DNA of 64,000 nt from Blastococcus fimeti (lineage in GTDB: Bacteria > Actinomycetota > Actinomycetes > Mycobacteriales > Geodermatophilaceae): positions 1 to 64,000 of the forward strand of contig FNAW01000001.1 in assembly GCA_900102115.1 (NCBI GenBank). Reading direction: 5' to 3'. A program made the translations under genes and the position numbers. The notes under the pieces are model-generated. The model was not told the DNA's origin, searched no databases, and saw only the letters and a list, made by a program, of their open reading frames with translations. Shown here one piece after another: positions 29,986 to 40,465 of this stretch. How positions within the stretch are numbered: position 1 is the first letter of the stretch; each line of letters opens with the position of its first letter.

Positions 29986-30097
29986 GCCGGCGACGCGCAG
30001 CCGCCCTGGGCGGTACCCGCCGGCCGCGCCTGGCACTATGAGCGGGTCAGCGACCTGCGAGCTGACCACGGACACAGCAGCGTCGCGAGGAGAGCAC

Positions 30098-30424
30098 GTG
30101 AGCGAGCAGACGCACCGGGACCGGATCGCGATCGACGACCCCTCGACCGAACGGGTCAACCAGCCCGGGCGCGAGGAGGGCGTGGTCCGCGCCGGGTCGC
30201 ACCCGGTCGAGCACGAGGAGCCGGCCGACTGGGGCTGGCACGGGCAGACCGGTCGGAAGGGTCGCGTCGGCGCCTGGATCGCCGTGCTCGTGACGCTCAG
30301 CTACCTGGTGGGCAACCACGAGGGGCGCGTCGAGGACCTGTGGGTCCTGGGCAGCGCGCTCCTGCTCATCGCGATCCTGATCTGGGACATCTTCCGCAGG
30401 AAGAACGCCTGGCGCAGCCGCTGA
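30098..30424 (+). CDS. DUF2631 membrane protein
   Basis: A 108-residue protein whose sequence fits DUF2631, a family limited to actinobacteria. The soluble N-terminal part has VVRAGSHPVEHEEPADWGWHG; two short spans follow (WIAVLVTLSYLVG; LWVLGSALLLIAILIWDIF) and a basic tail. GTG start with GCGAGGAGAG upstream. Function unknown. It lies alone between LCP and the VIT transporter and ends just before a terminator hairpin. Confidence 0.85.
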   Translation: MSEQTHRDRIAIDDPSTERVNQPGREEGVVRAGSHPVEHEEPADWGWHGQTGRKGRVGAWIAVLVTLSYLVGNHEGRVEDLWVLGSALLLIAILIWDIFRRKNAWRSR

Positions 30425-30439
30425 CGCCCCTGTTCGCTG

Positions 30440-30472
30440 CGAGGGCCGGTTCCCCACCGGAGCCGGCCCTCG
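30440..30472. terminator. Bidirectional terminator hairpin
   Basis: A perfect 10-bp stem (30440-30449 with 30463-30472, 13-base loop) lies between the convergent DUF2631 and VIT genes, 16 bases past the first stop and 11 past the second. No U-tract, as is common for actinobacterial terminators. Confidence 0.75.
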
Positions 30473-30482
30473 TCGTGTCAGC

Positions 30483-31232
30483 TCAGGCGACGGTGACGCC
30501 GATCGCCGAGCCGATCAGGTACGTGATCCCGGCGGCCGCCGCTCCGAAGAGCAGCTGGCGGGCTCCGGCGAACCACCAGGGCCGCGGGGTGAACCGGGAG
30601 GAGATCGCCCCGGCCGCCATCAGCCCGAGGCCGCCGCAGACCAGCGCCGGCCACAGCACCGTGGCACTGAACAGGTACGGCAGCAGCGGGATGAGCGCGC
30701 CGATGCCGAAGGTCACGAAGGACGAGACCGCCGCGACCATGGGCGAGGGCCGGTCGTCCGGGTCGAGACCGAGCTCGGCCACCACGTGCAGCCGCAGCGC
30801 CGTCTCCGGGTCGCGGGACAGCTGGACGGCCACCGAGCGGGCCAACCGGCTGTCGACGCCGCGCTCGCGCAGCATGTCGACCAGCTCGTCCAGCTCTCCG
30901 ACGGGGTTGCGCGCCAGCTCGCGCCGTTCCTTCTCGACCTCGAGCTCGAGCTGCTCGTTCTGGGTCTTGACCGAGGTGTACTCACCGAGCGCCATCGAGA
31001 TCGCGCCGGCCACGAGGCTGGCCACCCCCGCGAGCACGATCGCGCGGGGTGCGGCGCCACCGCCCCCGACACCGGCCACCAGCGCGGTGTTGGTGACCAG
31101 GCCGTCCATGGCCCCGAAGACGGCGGCCCGCAGCCAGCCGCCGGAGACGTCGGCGTGCTCGTGCTCGATGGTGGTGCCGGTCGCGCCCGGACCGGTCAGC
31201 GACTGGGTGTCGCTCCCGCCCGGCTCGCTCAC
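30483..31232 (-). CDS. VIT1/CCC1-family transporter
   Basis: A 249-residue integral membrane protein of the VIT/CCC1 family, which moves Fe2+ or Mn2+ in yeast and plants. It shows [17 protein letters not shown] and [16 protein letters not shown], the two family hallmarks around the first spans, then a charged cytoplasmic helical domain ([19 protein letters not shown]) and three more spans. GTG start overlaps the rlmN stop (GTGA). The metal specificity is not predictable here. Confidence 0.9.
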   Translation of the reverse strand: MSEPGGSDTQSLTGPGATGTTIEHEHADVSGGWLRAAVFGAMDGLVTNTALVAGVGGGGAAPRAIVLAGVASLVAGAISMALGEYTSVKTQNEQLELEVEKERRELARNPVGELDELVDMLRERGVDSRLARSVAVQLSRDPETALRLHVVAELGLDPDDRPSPMVAAVSSFVTFGIGALIPLLPYLFSATVLWPALVCGGLGLMAAGAISSRFTPRPWWFAGARQLLFGAAAAGITYLIGSAIGVTVA

Positions 31233-32413
31233 TCGTCGCCCTCGGCACCCAGCTCGACGGGCGGCTCGGCCGGCTCCACCGACGGGGTGGGCAGGGCGAC
31301 GCTGGGCACGCCGTCGACCTGGTCGGCCGCGGCCAGCTGGCCGCAGGCGCCGTCGATGTCCTGGCCGCGGGTGTCGCGGACCGTCGTCGGCACGCCCGCG
31401 GCGCGCAGCCGGGCGACGAACTCCCGCTGCGCGGGCAGCGGGCTGGCGTCCCACTTGCTGCCCGGCGTCGGGTTGAGCGGGATGAGGTTGACGTGCGCGA
31501 GCTTGCCGGCCAGGAGCTTCCCGAGCAGGTCGGCCCGGAACGGCTGGTCGTTCACGTCGCGGATCAGCGCGTACTCGACCGAGTACCGGCGGCCGGTGCG
31601 CCGGGCGTAGGCGTCGGCGGCGTCCACGACCTCGCCGACCTTCCAGCGGGTGTTGATCGGCACGAGGGTGTCGCGCAGCTCGTCGTCCGGGGCGTGCAGG
31701 CTCACCGCGAGGGTGACGTTGAGGCCCTCCTCGGTCAGCCGCCGGATCGCCGGGACCAGGCCGACGGTGGACACCGTCACCGAGCGCTGCGCCAGGCCGA
31801 GGCCGTGCGGGGCGGGGGTGAGCAGCGCGTCGAGGGTCTTGCGGACGCGGGGGTAGTTGGCCAGCGGCTCCCCCATGCCCATGAAGACCACGTTGGACAG
31901 CCGGCCCGGGCCGCCGGCGATCTCCCCGTTCGCCATCGCCGCGGCGGCGGCGACCGCCTGCCCGATGATCTCGGCGGCGGACAGGTTGCGGGTGAGGCCC
32001 TGCTGGCCGGTGGCGCAGAACGGGCAGGCCATGCCGCAGCCGGCCTGGCTGGAGATGCAGACGGTGGCGCGGCCGGGATAGCGCATGAGCACGCTCTCCA
32101 CCAGCGCGCCGTCGTGCAGGCGCCACAGCGTCTTGCGGGTGCGCCCGTCGTCGGCGGTCTGGTGGCGGACGACGGTCAGCAGCCCGGGGAGCAGTGCCTC
32201 GGTGAGCGCGCCGCGATCGGCAGCGGGCAGGTCGGTCATCTGCTCCGGGTCGGTGACCCCCCGGTAGAAGTGCCGCGCCAGCTGGTCGGCGCGGAAGGCC
32301 GGCTGTCCGAGCTCGGCGACCGCCGCGCGGGCCTCGTTCCGGGTGAGGTCGGCGAGGTGGCGAGGCGGCTTGCCGCGGCGGGGGGCGTCGAAGACGAGGG
32401 GCAGGGCAGTCAT
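31229..32413 (-). CDS. rlmN: Dual-specificity RNA methyltransferase RlmN
   Basis: Radical-SAM enzyme that puts the 2-methyl group on A2503 of 23S rRNA and A37 of tRNA. The 394-residue protein has the [4Fe-4S] motif CxxxCxxC at C126, C130 and C133, the mechanistic Cys at about C119 (TVCISSQ), and the C-terminal partner Cys in [10 protein letters not shown]. Start MTALPLVF. Position near cdsA/frr fits mycobacteria, though here PPK2, TrmH and other genes lie between. Confidence 0.96.
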   Translation of the reverse strand: MTALPLVFDAPRRGKPPRHLADLTRNEARAAVAELGQPAFRADQLARHFYRGVTDPEQMTDLPAADRGALTEALLPGLLTVVRHQTADDGRTRKTLWRLHDGALVESVLMRYPGRATVCISSQAGCGMACPFCATGQQGLTRNLSAAEIIGQAVAAAAAMANGEIAGGPGRLSNVVFMGMGEPLANYPRVRKTLDALLTPAPHGLGLAQRSVTVSTVGLVPAIRRLTEEGLNVTLAVSLHAPDDELRDTLVPINTRWKVGEVVDAADAYARRTGRRYSVEYALIRDVNDQPFRADLLGKLLAGKLAHVNLIPLNPTPGSKWDASPLPAQREFVARLRAAGVPTTVRDTRGQDIDGACGQLAAADQVDGVPSVALPTPSVEPAEPPVELGAEGDE

Positions 32414-32504
32414 GGCGACCCCATCGTCCCACTCCCCGGGCCCGCCCAGCCCTCCGGAGACCGAACTCACCCCGTCCGGTCGATGCCTGGCAGGGTCTGC
32501 GGGC

Positions 32505-33272
32505 ATGAGCCGGCTCGCAGACGTGGACCTGACCGCCTCCCTCGACAAGAAGGAGGCGACCGCCCAGCTCGCTGCGGCACAGCAACGGCTGACCCACCTG
32601 CGTCTGCTCCTGGGCGGGCAGATCGGCCCTGGTGAACTCGGTCCGCCGCTGCTGGTGCTGTTCGAGGGGTGGGACGCCTCGGGCAAGGGCGGTGCGATCA
32701 AGCGGCTCGTCGAGCCGCTCGACCCCCGGCACGCCCGGGTGGCCCAGTTCGCGGCCCCCACCGCGGACGAGAAGCGGCACCACTTCCTGTGGCGGTTCTG
32801 GCCGGTGCTGCCGGGCTGGGGCGGGATGGCCGTCCTGGACCGCACCTGGTACGGCCGGGTGCTGGTGGAGCGCGTGGAGGGCTTCGCCGCCGAGGAGGCG
32901 TGGCGCCGGGCCTACGGGGAGATCGTCGACCTGGAGACCACCCTGGCCGCCGAGGGGACGGTGCTGGTCAAGTTCTGGATGCACGTCTCGGCCGAGGAGC
33001 AGCTGCGGCGCTTCGAGTCGCGCCGGGCCGACCCGTACAAGGCCTGGAAGCTGACCGACGAGGACTGGCGGAACCGGGAGAAGCGGGCCGAGTACGAGGC
33101 GGCGGTCGAGGAGATGCTCGACCGCACCGAGCACCCGGCCGGCCCGTGGCACGTCGTCGCCGCGGACGACAAGCGCTGGGCGCGGGTGTTCGTCGTCCGC
33201 ACCGTGTGCGAGGCGATCGAGCGGGCCCTCGCCGCGCGCGGCATCGACCCGGATCCCGCGCTGGCCGGGTGA
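32505..33272 (+). CDS. Polyphosphate kinase 2 family protein
   Basis: A 255-residue single-domain PPK2, which uses polyphosphate to phosphorylate nucleotides (or the reverse). Walker A is at [16 protein letters not shown], Walker B region at [17 protein letters not shown], and the lid segment at [19 protein letters not shown]. Class (AMP- or ADP-phosphorylating) cannot be set by eye. Start ATG follows GGGC; a GTG or ATG a few codons upstream is possible. The stop lies one base from the convergent GyrI-like gene with no terminator between. Confidence 0.92.
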   Translation: MSRLADVDLTASLDKKEATAQLAAAQQRLTHLRLLLGGQIGPGELGPPLLVLFEGWDASGKGGAIKRLVEPLDPRHARVAQFAAPTADEKRHHFLWRFWPVLPGWGGMAVLDRTWYGRVLVERVEGFAAEEAWRRAYGEIVDLETTLAAEGTVLVKFWMHVSAEEQLRRFESRRADPYKAWKLTDEDWRNREKRAEYEAAVEEMLDRTEHPAGPWHVVAADDKRWARVFVVRTVCEAIERALAARGIDPDPALAG

Positions 33273-33273
33273 G

Positions 33274-33897
33274 CTACTGCCGGGTGGCGGTGACCGGTTG
33301 CCGCAGGATGGTGCGCTGCTTCGCCGGGGCGGTCCTGCGGAAGTCGCTGAGGTAGATCTCGTGATGCTTCCCGGTCATGCGCAGCCCGTGGCCGGGGAGG
33401 ACGACGTCGTGCAGGTGCGCGAGCACCGCGGCCTCGTCGTCGAAGGGGCCGACGTGCAGCGTCTGCACGCACCGGCCCTCGGCCAGGGGCGCCAGGTGGA
33501 CGTCGTCCAGGCGAGGAGGTCGCTTGCGGGCGGCAGCCCGTGCGACAGCGGCGCGGAACACGTCCTCGGGGATCCAGGGGGGAACCACGAGCATGAGGGT
33601 CCAGCTCCACCCCGTCTTGTCCCGCGCTCCCGTGAACAGGCTCATGTCCTCCGCCCACCAGAGCCCCTCGAGCGGTGGCACGACGTAGTCCCGGCCGAGG
33701 TCGTTCTTGCTGGCGAACTTCATCCCGTAGGCGACCGGGTAGAGCGACTCGACCGCCTCGGAGAACGTTCTCGAGGTGTTCGGGTCGCCTGCCCCGTCGA
33801 TCATGAGGTACCGCTGCTCCGGCACGTCGAGGAATCGGAACTCCCCCGCGCGGGCCTGGTACGCGTCCGACCGCTTGAGGTCGACCTTCTCGCTCAT
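33274..33897 (-). CDS. GyrI-like small-molecule-binding protein
   Basis: A 207-residue protein with the GyrI-like/SOUL-like fold: FRFLDVPEQRYLMIDGAGDPN near the start, a central VVPPLEGLWWAED with Trp residues lining a likely pocket, and HHEIYLSDFRRTAP near the end. Family members bind hydrophobic or cationic compounds; some are cyclopropanoid-hydrolase-like. ATG overlaps the TrmH stop (ATGA). No enzymatic role assigned. Confidence 0.85.
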   Translation of the reverse strand: MSEKVDLKRSDAYQARAGEFRFLDVPEQRYLMIDGAGDPNTSRTFSEAVESLYPVAYGMKFASKNDLGRDYVVPPLEGLWWAEDMSLFTGARDKTGWSWTLMLVVPPWIPEDVFRAAVARAAARKRPPRLDDVHLAPLAEGRCVQTLHVGPFDDEAAVLAHLHDVVLPGHGLRMTGKHHEIYLSDFRRTAPAKQRTILRQPVTATRQ

Positions 33898-34541
33898 CGC
33901 CGCTCCCGCTCGGCATGCTCCCGGATCCAGGCGTGCATGGCGATGCCCGCGGCGACGCCCACGTTGATAGACCGGGTGGAGCCGAACTGCGCGATCGAGA
34001 CGGTGAGCGCGGCACCGGCCCGGGCCTCCTCGGTGAGCCCGGGCCCCTCCTGCCCGAACAGCAGCAGGCAGCGCTCCGGGAGCCGGGTCGTCTCGATCGG
34101 CACCGCGCCCGGCCCGTTGTCCACGGCGACGACGGCGAGCCCCTGCTCCGCGGCGAAGGCCAGCAGCTCGCCGACGTCGGCGTGGTGGCGCAGGTGCTGG
34201 TACCGGTCGGTGACCATGGCGCCCCGCCGGTTCCACCTGCGCCGACCGACGATGTGCACCTCCGCGGCGAGGAACGCGTTGGCCGTGCGCACCACCGTGC
34301 CGATGTTGGCGTCGTGGCCGAAGTTCTCGATCGCCACGGAGAAGCCGTGCCGGCGGCGGTCGAGATCGGCGACGATCGCCTCGACCGTCCAGTAGCGGTA
34401 CCGGTCGACGACGTTGCGCCGGTCGCCCTCGGCCAGCAGCTCGGGGTCGTAGCGCGGGTCCTCCGGCCACGCGCCCTCCCACGGGCCGACGCCGACCGTC
34501 GTCCCCCAGTCGGTGGGTCCGGGCAGCTCGTCGTCGGGCAC
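33894..34541 (-). CDS. TrmH-family (SpoU) RNA methyltransferase
   Basis: A 215-residue SAM-dependent 2'-O-ribose methyltransferase with a deep trefoil knot. The SpoU motifs are all present: [19 protein letters not shown] (motif 1), [13 protein letters not shown] (motif 2) and [20 protein letters not shown] (motif 3). Target RNA is uncertain; the substitution pattern suits tRNA G18 or a rRNA site. It is divergent from a DUF952-GNAT gene with only 17 bases between start codons. Confidence 0.92.
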   Translation of the reverse strand: MPDDELPGPTDWGTTVGVGPWEGAWPEDPRYDPELLAEGDRRNVVDRYRYWTVEAIVADLDRRRHGFSVAIENFGHDANIGTVVRTANAFLAAEVHIVGRRRWNRRGAMVTDRYQHLRHHADVGELLAFAAEQGLAVVAVDNGPGAVPIETTRLPERCLLLFGQEGPGLTEEARAGAALTVSIAQFGSTRSINVGVAAGIAMHAWIREHAERERR

Positions 34542-34558
34542 GGAGGCAGGATCGCAGG

Positions 34559-35671
34559 GTGGCTGCCGAGGTCTACGTCCACCTGATCGAACCGGCCGCG
34601 TGGCGGGCGGCCCTGGACGCGGGCGCCCTGCGCCCGCCGTCGCTGGACGCCGTCGGGTTCGTGCACCTGTCGACGCCCGAGCAGGTGCACCTGCCGGCGG
34701 AGGCGCTCTTCCCCGGCCGGCGGGACCTGGTGCTGCTCGTCGTCGACCCGGCCCGGCTGACCGACCCGGTGCGGCTCGAGCCCGGCCGGCCCGAGGACCC
34801 GCCGGGGATGCTGTTCCCGCACCTGTACGGCCCCTTGCCGACCCGTGCGGTCGTCGCCGTCGTCCCGTACCGGCCGCCGGTGCAGCCCCTGCTCCCCTCG
34901 GCCGGGGACGCGCTCGGCCGGGCGGTGGCCCACTACACGTCCCTGCCGGTGCGCCGGGCCGTCGGCGTGGGCGACGTCCCGGGCGGCGTGGTGGTGCTCG
35001 ATCCCGACGTCCCCGCCTCGCACGACAACAACCGGCTGCTGCTGACCAGCCCGGTCGACGCCGCGACCGTGACCGCGACCGCCGAGGAGGTCGGCGGCAA
35101 CGCCGGCTGGCCGAACCGGGCGGCGCTGCTGGCCTGGCCCGGCGCCGCCCCGGTGGCGGCGGAGCTGGGGCAGGCGGGCTGGGAGGTCGAGGAGCTCGTG
35201 CTCATGGCCCGCTCCCCCGCCGACCCGGAGCCGGCGGCGACGCAGCGGGTGGAGGTCGTCGCCCAGACCGAGGTGCACGACCTGTGGGAGCGCTCCTGGC
35301 GCCGGGATCTCCCGGGGACGGGCGAGCGGCTGGACGCGGTCGTCGGGCAGCTCATCGCGCGCGAGCGGCTCAACGACCTCGTCGTCGCCGTCACCGACCT
35401 GGTCGTGCGGGAGTCGGGCCGGGTGGTCGCCGCCGCCCAGCTGCGCGTGGACGGCGGCACCGCCGCCCTGGAGTCCGTGCTGACCGACCCGGCCGCCCGC
35501 GGGCGCGGTCACGCCGATGCGTTGCTGACCCGGGCCCTGGAGCTCGCCGCGGAGGCCGGCTGCGACCTCGTCGTGCTCGAGGCGACGGCCGACGACTGGC
35601 CGCGCGGGTGGTACGCCCGGCGCGGCTTCGCCGAGGTCGGCCGCACCTGGTCGGTCAGTCGCGCGGCATGA
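34559..35671 (+). CDS. DUF952 - GNAT fusion protein
   Basis: A 370-residue protein. Residues 1-110 match DUF952 ([45 protein letters not shown]). Residues about 110-220 look like a degenerate GNAT with [11 protein letters not shown]. Residues 225-370 are a complete GNAT ([29 protein letters not shown]). GTG start; a GGAGG lies 12 bases upstream, overlapping the region between it and TrmH. DUF952 alone is normally a 110-residue stand-alone protein. The joint function is unknown; the substrate of the GNAT half is not predictable. Confidence 0.85.
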   Translation: MAAEVYVHLIEPAAWRAALDAGALRPPSLDAVGFVHLSTPEQVHLPAEALFPGRRDLVLLVVDPARLTDPVRLEPGRPEDPPGMLFPHLYGPLPTRAVVAVVPYRPPVQPLLPSAGDALGRAVAHYTSLPVRRAVGVGDVPGGVVVLDPDVPASHDNNRLLLTSPVDAATVTATAEEVGGNAGWPNRAALLAWPGAAPVAAELGQAGWEVEELVLMARSPADPEPAATQRVEVVAQTEVHDLWERSWRRDLPGTGERLDAVVGQLIARERLNDLVVAVTDLVVRESGRVVAAAQLRVDGGTAALESVLTDPAARGRGHADALLTRALELAAEAGCDLVVLEATADDWPRGWYARRGFAEVGRTWSVSRAA

Positions 35672-35674
35672 CCC

Positions 35675-36787
35675 TCAGACCGGGGCGAGGAGGGTCAGCA
35701 GGAGGTAGGCGACCGCGGCCGAGGGCAGCAGCGAGTCGAGCCGGTCCATGATCCCGCCGTGGCCCGGGAGCAGGTTGCCCATGTCCTTGATGCCGAGGTC
35801 CCGCTTGATCAGCGACTCGCCCAGGTCGCCGATGGTGGCCGACAGCGCGAGGGCCACCCCGAAGACCACCCCGCCCCACCACGGCTCGTGGAAGGTGAAG
35901 GTGAACAGGCAGACGCCGACGGCGACGCAGGCCAGCACCGAGCCGGCCATCCCCTCCCACGACTTCTTCGGGCTGATCGACGGCGCCATGGCGTGCCTGC
36001 CGAACAGCACGCCGGCCGCGTAGCCGCCGACGTCGCTGCAGACGACGGTGGCGATGAAGGCGAGCACCCGCGCCACGCCGTCGTCGGGGACGGCGAGCAG
36101 GACGGCGAACCCGGCGAGCAGCGGCACGTACAGGGCGACGAAGACGCCGGCGGAGGCGTCACGCAGGTAGCCGGCCGGACCGTCGCCGAGCCGCCACAGC
36201 AGGACGGCCAGGACCGTGACCAGGAAGCCGGTGACCAACCCCGTCGGCCCGCGGGTCCAGGCGAGCACCAGCATCGCCGGCACCCCGACGAGCAGCGGCA
36301 CCAGCGGCGCCCGGAACGCGCCCGCGCGCATCGCGCGGGTCAGCTCCACGACCCCCACGAGCATCGCCGCGACGACCAGGCCCACGAAGGCCGGGCGCCA
36401 GATCAGCAGCGAGGCCAGGACCAGCGCGACGAGGCCGACCCCGACCCCGATGGCGGCCCTCAGGTTCCGGCCGGCCCGACCGTGCCCGGTCACCGGCTTC
36501 TCGGTCTCGGGCAGCTCGCTCGCCGGCACGTCGGCCCCCGGCACCTCGTCCGCCGGCGGCTGATCCGCGGCGGCGGGCGCTACGACCGCCGGGGCCTCGA
36601 CCGTGGCGTCGGAGGAGCCCGGGGCGGGCCGGGCGGACAGCGGGGGCAGCGGCGGCACCGACCGCGACCGGGACACCGGCCCGGTGTCGCCGTCGGATCG
36701 CCCGCCGGCGGGGCGGGAGCCCGCCGGCGGGAAGGGCGGAGCCCCCGGGCGCAGGGCGCCCGGGCGGTCGGCGGAGGGGGGTGTCAT
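35675..36787 (-). CDS. cdsA: Phosphatidate cytidylyltransferase
   Basis: Makes CDP-diacylglycerol from phosphatidate and CTP; membrane enzyme at the head of phospholipid synthesis. The C-terminal two thirds have about eight spans and the family signature SATIGDLGESLIKRDLGIKD followed by GNLLPGHGGIMDRLDS. The N-terminal roughly 100 residues are Pro/Ala/Glu-rich and soluble, longer than in most homologues. The stop nearly meets the DUF952-GNAT stop. It follows frr after about 20 bases in the conserved pyrH-frr-cdsA order. Confidence 0.95.
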   Translation of the reverse strand: MTPPSADRPGALRPGAPPFPPAGSRPAGGRSDGDTGPVSRSRSVPPLPPLSARPAPGSSDATVEAPAVVAPAAADQPPADEVPGADVPASELPETEKPVTGHGRAGRNLRAAIGVGVGLVALVLASLLIWRPAFVGLVVAAMLVGVVELTRAMRAGAFRAPLVPLLVGVPAMLVLAWTRGPTGLVTGFLVTVLAVLLWRLGDGPAGYLRDASAGVFVALYVPLLAGFAVLLAVPDDGVARVLAFIATVVCSDVGGYAAGVLFGRHAMAPSISPKKSWEGMAGSVLACVAVGVCLFTFTFHEPWWGGVVFGVALALSATIGDLGESLIKRDLGIKDMGNLLPGHGGIMDRLDSLLPSAAVAYLLLTLLAPV

Positions 36788-36809
36788 GGGCTCGGTCGGC
36801 CGTCGGAGG

Positions 36810-37367
36810 TCAGACCTCGAGCAGCTCGGTCTCCTTGTTCTTCATCGCCTCGTCGACCAGCGCGACGTGCTGCTCGGTGAGGGTGTCGAGCTCCTTCTCC
36901 GCGCGGCGGACGTCGTCCTCACCGGCCTCGCCGTCCTTGGCGATGCGGTCGAGCTCGTCCTTCGCGCGGCGGCGGATGTTGCGGATCGCCACCTTGGCGT
37001 CCTCGCCCTTGGACCGGGCCTGCTTGACCAGGTCGCGGCGCCGCTCCTCGGTCAGCTGCGGGAAGACCACGCGCAGGATCTGGCCGTCGTTGGTCGGGTT
37101 GACGCCGAGGTCGCTGTCGCGGATCGCCCGCTCGATGGCCGTCAGCTGGCTCATGTCGTAGGGCTTGATGACGGCCATGCGCGCCTCGGGCACGGTGATG
37201 GAGGCCATCTGCGGCACGGGCGTGTAGGCGCCGTAGTAGTCGACCATGATCCGGTTGAACATGGACGGCGCCGCGCGTCCGGTGCGGACGGACCCGAGGT
37301 CCTCCCGGGCGACCGACAGGGCCTTGTCCATCCGCTCCTCGGCATCGAGCAGGGTGTCGTCGATCAC
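36810..37367 (-). CDS. frr: Ribosome recycling factor
   Basis: Splits the post-termination ribosome together with EF-G. The 185-residue length is exact for RRF; features are [62 protein letters not shown] and a C-terminal coiled-coil helix. Between pyrH and cdsA on the same strand, about 70 bases from pyrH. Confidence 0.98.
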   Translation of the reverse strand: MIDDTLLDAEERMDKALSVAREDLGSVRTGRAAPSMFNRIMVDYYGAYTPVPQMASITVPEARMAVIKPYDMSQLTAIERAIRDSDLGVNPTNDGQILRVVFPQLTEERRRDLVKQARSKGEDAKVAIRNIRRRAKDELDRIAKDGEAGEDDVRRAEKELDTLTEQHVALVDEAMKNKETELLEV

Positions 37368-37437
37368 GGGTTGTCCCTCCTGCGGCGGCCGGACCGCGGC
37401 CGCCGTCGTCCTGGTCTGTGCGGATCGTGCGCCGACG

Positions 37438-38208
37438 TCAGGCCGGCTGGCTGATCAGCGTGCCGATCCTCTCACCTGCGGTCGCCCGGGCGATGTTGCC
37501 GTCGCGCAGCAGGTTGAACACCACGATCGGCATCTGGTTGTCCATGCAGAGGCTGATCGCCGTGGCGTCGGCCACCTTGAGCTGCTTGGCCAGCACCGTG
37601 CCGTAGTCGAGGTCGTCGTACATGACGGCGTCGGGGTTGGTGCGCGGATCGTCGTCGTAGACGCCGTCGACGCCGTTCTTGCCCATCAGCAGCACCTGGC
37701 ACTCGATCTCCAGCGCGCGCTGCGCGGCGACGGTGTCGGTGGAGAAGTACGGCATGCCGGCGCCGGCGCCGAAGATGACCAGCCGGCCCTTCTCCAGGTG
37801 CCGGATCGCCTTGCGCGGGATGTAGGGCTCGGCGACCTGGCCCATGGTGATCGCCGACTGCACGCGGGTCTCCAGGCCTTCCTTCTCGCAGAAGTCCTGC
37901 AGCGCCAGGCAGTTCATGACGGTGCCGAGCATGCCCATGTAGTCGGCCTTGGTGCGGTCCATGCCGGCCTGGGAGAGCTCGGCGCCGCGGAAGAAGTTGC
38001 CACCGCCCATGACGACGGCGACCTGGGTGCCCTTGCCGATGACCTCGGCGAGCTGCTTGGCGATGCCGCGGACGATGTCGGCGTCGACGCCCACCTTCCC
38101 GCCGCCGAAGGTCTCACCCGAGAGCTTGAGCAGCACGCGCTGGTAGCCGTCGCCGTCGGCGGGCTGGAACGCGGTCGGCGCGGACAGCGGTGGGGTCGTG
38201 TCGGTCAA
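37438..38208 (-). CDS. pyrH: Uridylate kinase (UMP kinase)
   Basis: Phosphorylates UMP to UDP for pyrimidine nucleotide supply. 256 residues of the amino-acid-kinase fold: [10 protein letters not shown] (phosphate loop), [28 protein letters not shown], and the [14 protein letters not shown] segment. An N-terminal 25-residue Pro/Ser extension is typical of actinobacteria. It starts a pyrH-frr-cdsA group, separated from tsf by a strong hairpin. Confidence 0.97.
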   Translation of the reverse strand: MTDTTPPLSAPTAFQPADGDGYQRVLLKLSGETFGGGKVGVDADIVRGIAKQLAEVIGKGTQVAVVMGGGNFFRGAELSQAGMDRTKADYMGMLGTVMNCLALQDFCEKEGLETRVQSAITMGQVAEPYIPRKAIRHLEKGRLVIFGAGAGMPYFSTDTVAAQRALEIECQVLLMGKNGVDGVYDDDPRTNPDAVMYDDLDYGTVLAKQLKVADATAISLCMDNQMPIVVFNLLRDGNIARATAGERIGTLISQPA

Positions 38209-38253
38209 CGCAGCATCCCTGGGGTCGAGGTGGTGGTGTGATCCTGCCGCACA

Positions 38254-38295
38254 GACGTTCGGCCCCGCTCCTGGAGAGGAGCGGGGCCGGACGTC
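38254..38295 (-). terminator. Strong hairpin terminator between tsf and pyrH
   Basis: An 18-bp stem (38254-38271 with 38278-38295, one G-T/G-U pair, 6-base loop) lies 13 bases past the tsf stop. It probably ends or limits the rpsB-tsf message ahead of pyrH. No U-tract follows. Confidence 0.75.
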
Positions 38296-38308
38296 GGAGC
38301 GTGGTGCC

Positions 38309-39124
38309 TCAGGCCTGGCCGACCTCGAAGCGCGCGAAGCGCTCCACGGTCAGACCGGCCTCGTCGACGATCTGCTTCACCGTGCGCTTGGGCTCGGTGA
38401 TCGACGGCTGCTCGAGCAGGACGAAGTCCTTGTAGTAGGCGTTGACCCGACCCTCGACGATCTTGGTGATCGCCTGCTCGGGCTTGCCCTCCTCCTTGGC
38501 CGTCTGCTCGGCGACGCGGCGCTCGGTCTCGACCGCCTCGGCCGGGACCTCGTCGCGGGTGAGGTAGCGCGGGCGCGCGGCGGCGATGTGCATCGCCAGG
38601 CTGCGCGCCGCCTCCTCGGTGCCACCGCTGTACTGCACCGCGACACCGATCGCCGGGGGCAGGTCGGTGGCCCGCTTGTGCAGGTAGGTGGCGACTGCGC
38701 CCTCGAAGATCGCGAAGCGGCTCAGCACCAGCTTCTCGCCGATGCGGGCGGACTCGCCCTCGACGAGCGCGGCGACGGTCTGGCCGTCGACGTCGGAGCC
38801 GAGCAGCGCGGCGGCGTCGGTCGCCTTGCTCTGCAGGCCGATCTCGAGCAGGCGCTCGGCCAGCTTGATGAAGTCGGCGTTCTTGGCGACGAAGTCGGTC
38901 TCGCAGTCGAGCTCGAGCAGCGCGCCGTCCTTGCTGACGACGATGCCGTTGGTCGTCGAGCGCTCGAGGCGCTTGCCGACGTCCTTGGCGCCCTTGACGC
39001 GCAGGAACTCGACGGCCTTCTCGTAGTCGCCGTCGGCCTCGGTCAGGGCCTTCTTGCAGTCCATCATGCCGGCGCCGGTGGCGTCGCGGAGACGCTTGAC
39101 GTCGGCTGCGGTGAACTCGGCCAT
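38309..39124 (-). CDS. tsf: Elongation factor Ts
   Basis: Nucleotide exchange factor for EF-Tu. The 271-residue product starts [27 protein letters not shown], the family hallmark, and has TDFVAKN and the dimerisation region with short C-terminal coiled coil ([12 protein letters not shown]). Downstream of rpsB after a 92-base gap containing a hairpin. Confidence 0.98.
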   Translation of the reverse strand: MAEFTAADVKRLRDATGAGMMDCKKALTEADGDYEKAVEFLRVKGAKDVGKRLERSTTNGIVVSKDGALLELDCETDFVAKNADFIKLAERLLEIGLQSKATDAAALLGSDVDGQTVAALVEGESARIGEKLVLSRFAIFEGAVATYLHKRATDLPPAIGVAVQYSGGTEEAARSLAMHIAAARPRYLTRDEVPAEAVETERRVAEQTAKEEGKPEQAITKIVEGRVNAYYKDFVLLEQPSITEPKRTVKQIVDEAGLTVERFARFEVGQA

Positions 39125-39176
39125 GTCACTTCCTCTGTGGTCTGTCGGTGCTGCGGGAGATGGTGCGGGCGTGCCG

Positions 39177-39211
39177 CGGCGCCGCCCCCGGTCGTGCTGG
39201 GGACGGCGCCG
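39177..39211 (-). terminator. Hairpin in the rpsB-tsf spacer
   Basis: An 8-bp stem (39177-39184 with 39204-39211) plus a CCCC/GGGG continuation with one unpaired base forms a hairpin just past the rpsB stop. In other bacteria the rpsB-tsf gap carries partial termination or processing; same role is likely but not proven. Confidence 0.45.
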
Positions 39212-39216
39212 GACGG

Positions 39217-40164
39217 TCAGCCGTTCTGCGCGCCCTGGGTGCCGGTCTCGGTGCTACCGGTGGCGGGAACGCCCTCGACGGGGGCGATCTCCTCGGCGGT
39301 GACGGTGGGCGGCTCGGCCGGGGTCTCCGGCAGCGGGGTGGCGGTGGCGTCGTCGGCGGCCGGGGCGGCTGCGGCGTCACCACCGGTCAGCAGCTCGCGC
39401 TCCCAGTCGGCCAGCGGCTGGTCGCCACCGATGACCGGCTCGGCGCCGTCCTCGCGGCCGGCGTTCGCCTGCGCGGCCGAGCGGGCCATGAGGCCCTCGG
39501 CGACGGCGTCGGCGATCACGCGGGTCAGCACGGCGATGCTGCGGATCGCGTCGTCGTTGCCCGGGATCTTGTAGTCGACCTCGTCGGGGTCGCAGTTGGT
39601 GTCCAGGATCGCGACCACGGGGATCTTCAGCTTGCGCGCCTCGCCGACGGCGATGTGCTCCTTCTTGGTGTCCACGATCCAGATGGCGCTGGGCACCTTC
39701 TTCATGTCGCGGATACCGCCGAGGGAGCGGTCCAGCTTGGCCTTCTCGCGGCTGAGGACCAGCTGCTCCTTCTTGGACAGGCTGACCAGCACGCCGGTCT
39801 GCTCCATGTCCTCGATCTCCTTGAGGCGCTCGAGGCGCTTGAAGACCGTCTGGAAGTTGGTGAGCATGCCGCCGAGCCAGCGCTGGTTGACGTAGGGCAT
39901 GCCCACGCGCGTCGCCTGCTCGGCGACGACCTCCTGCGCCTGGCGCTTCGTGCCGACGAACAGGATCGAACCGCCGTGCGCGACCGTCTGCTTGACGAAC
40001 TCGTAGGCGTTGTCGATGTACCCGAGCGTCTGCTGCAGGTCGATGATGTAGATGCCGTTGCGCTCGGTGAAGATGAATCGCTTCATCTTCGGGTTCCAGC
40101 GACGGGTCTGGTGCCCGAAGTGGACGCCGCTGTCGAGCAGCTGCTTCATGCCGACGACTGCCAT
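39217..40164 (-). CDS. rpsB: 30S ribosomal protein S2
   Basis: 315 residues, longer than E. coli S2 because of a Pro/Thr/Glu-rich C-terminal tail of about 60 residues. The body has [55 protein letters not shown] and [14 protein letters not shown] start has AGAGAGGC upstream. It opens the rpsB-tsf operon. S2 autoregulates this operon in other bacteria. Confidence 0.98.
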   Translation of the reverse strand: MAVVGMKQLLDSGVHFGHQTRRWNPKMKRFIFTERNGIYIIDLQQTLGYIDNAYEFVKQTVAHGGSILFVGTKRQAQEVVAEQATRVGMPYVNQRWLGGMLTNFQTVFKRLERLKEIEDMEQTGVLVSLSKKEQLVLSREKAKLDRSLGGIRDMKKVPSAIWIVDTKKEHIAVGEARKLKIPVVAILDTNCDPDEVDYKIPGNDDAIRSIAVLTRVIADAVAEGLMARSAAQANAGREDGAEPVIGGDQPLADWERELLTGGDAAAAPAADDATATPLPETPAEPPTVTAEEIAPVEGVPATGSTETGTQGAQNG

Positions 40165-40465
40165 TGCAGCCTCTCTTCTTGCGCGCACGACCCACGGGGC
40201 CGCACGCATGATCCGGTTGTCGCGGGCACCGGGTGGCGCCCGCCCTGGCGTCCTGCGGCACCACTCCCCCAGCCCTTGCGGGCCGAGACCGAGGTGGCAG
40301 CTGCCCCGCCGATCGGCGGGAAGAGGACACGCGAAGTCGACCCGTCGGACGGGTCGCACCGGACAGCATACGCGACCTCCCGCGGGCTCCTCCCCTGCCG
40401 CCGGATGCGTCCACAGCCGCGCGCGAGGCGGTTCCGGGCGGACGGCGGCGGCCCACGCTGGCGCC
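40165..40465 (-). promoter_or_regulatory. rpsB leader/promoter region with two palindromes
   Basis: A gene-free gap between divergent rpsB and the M23 peptidase gene. On the rpsB strand a TATGCT (complement of 40366-40371) could be a -10, though I see no good -35. Just downstream lie a 9-bp inverted repeat (40338-40346 with 40348-40356) and a 16-base perfect palindrome (40305-40320), both in the expected rpsB leader. They may form the S2 feedback structure or a protein-binding site. Confidence 0.4.
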
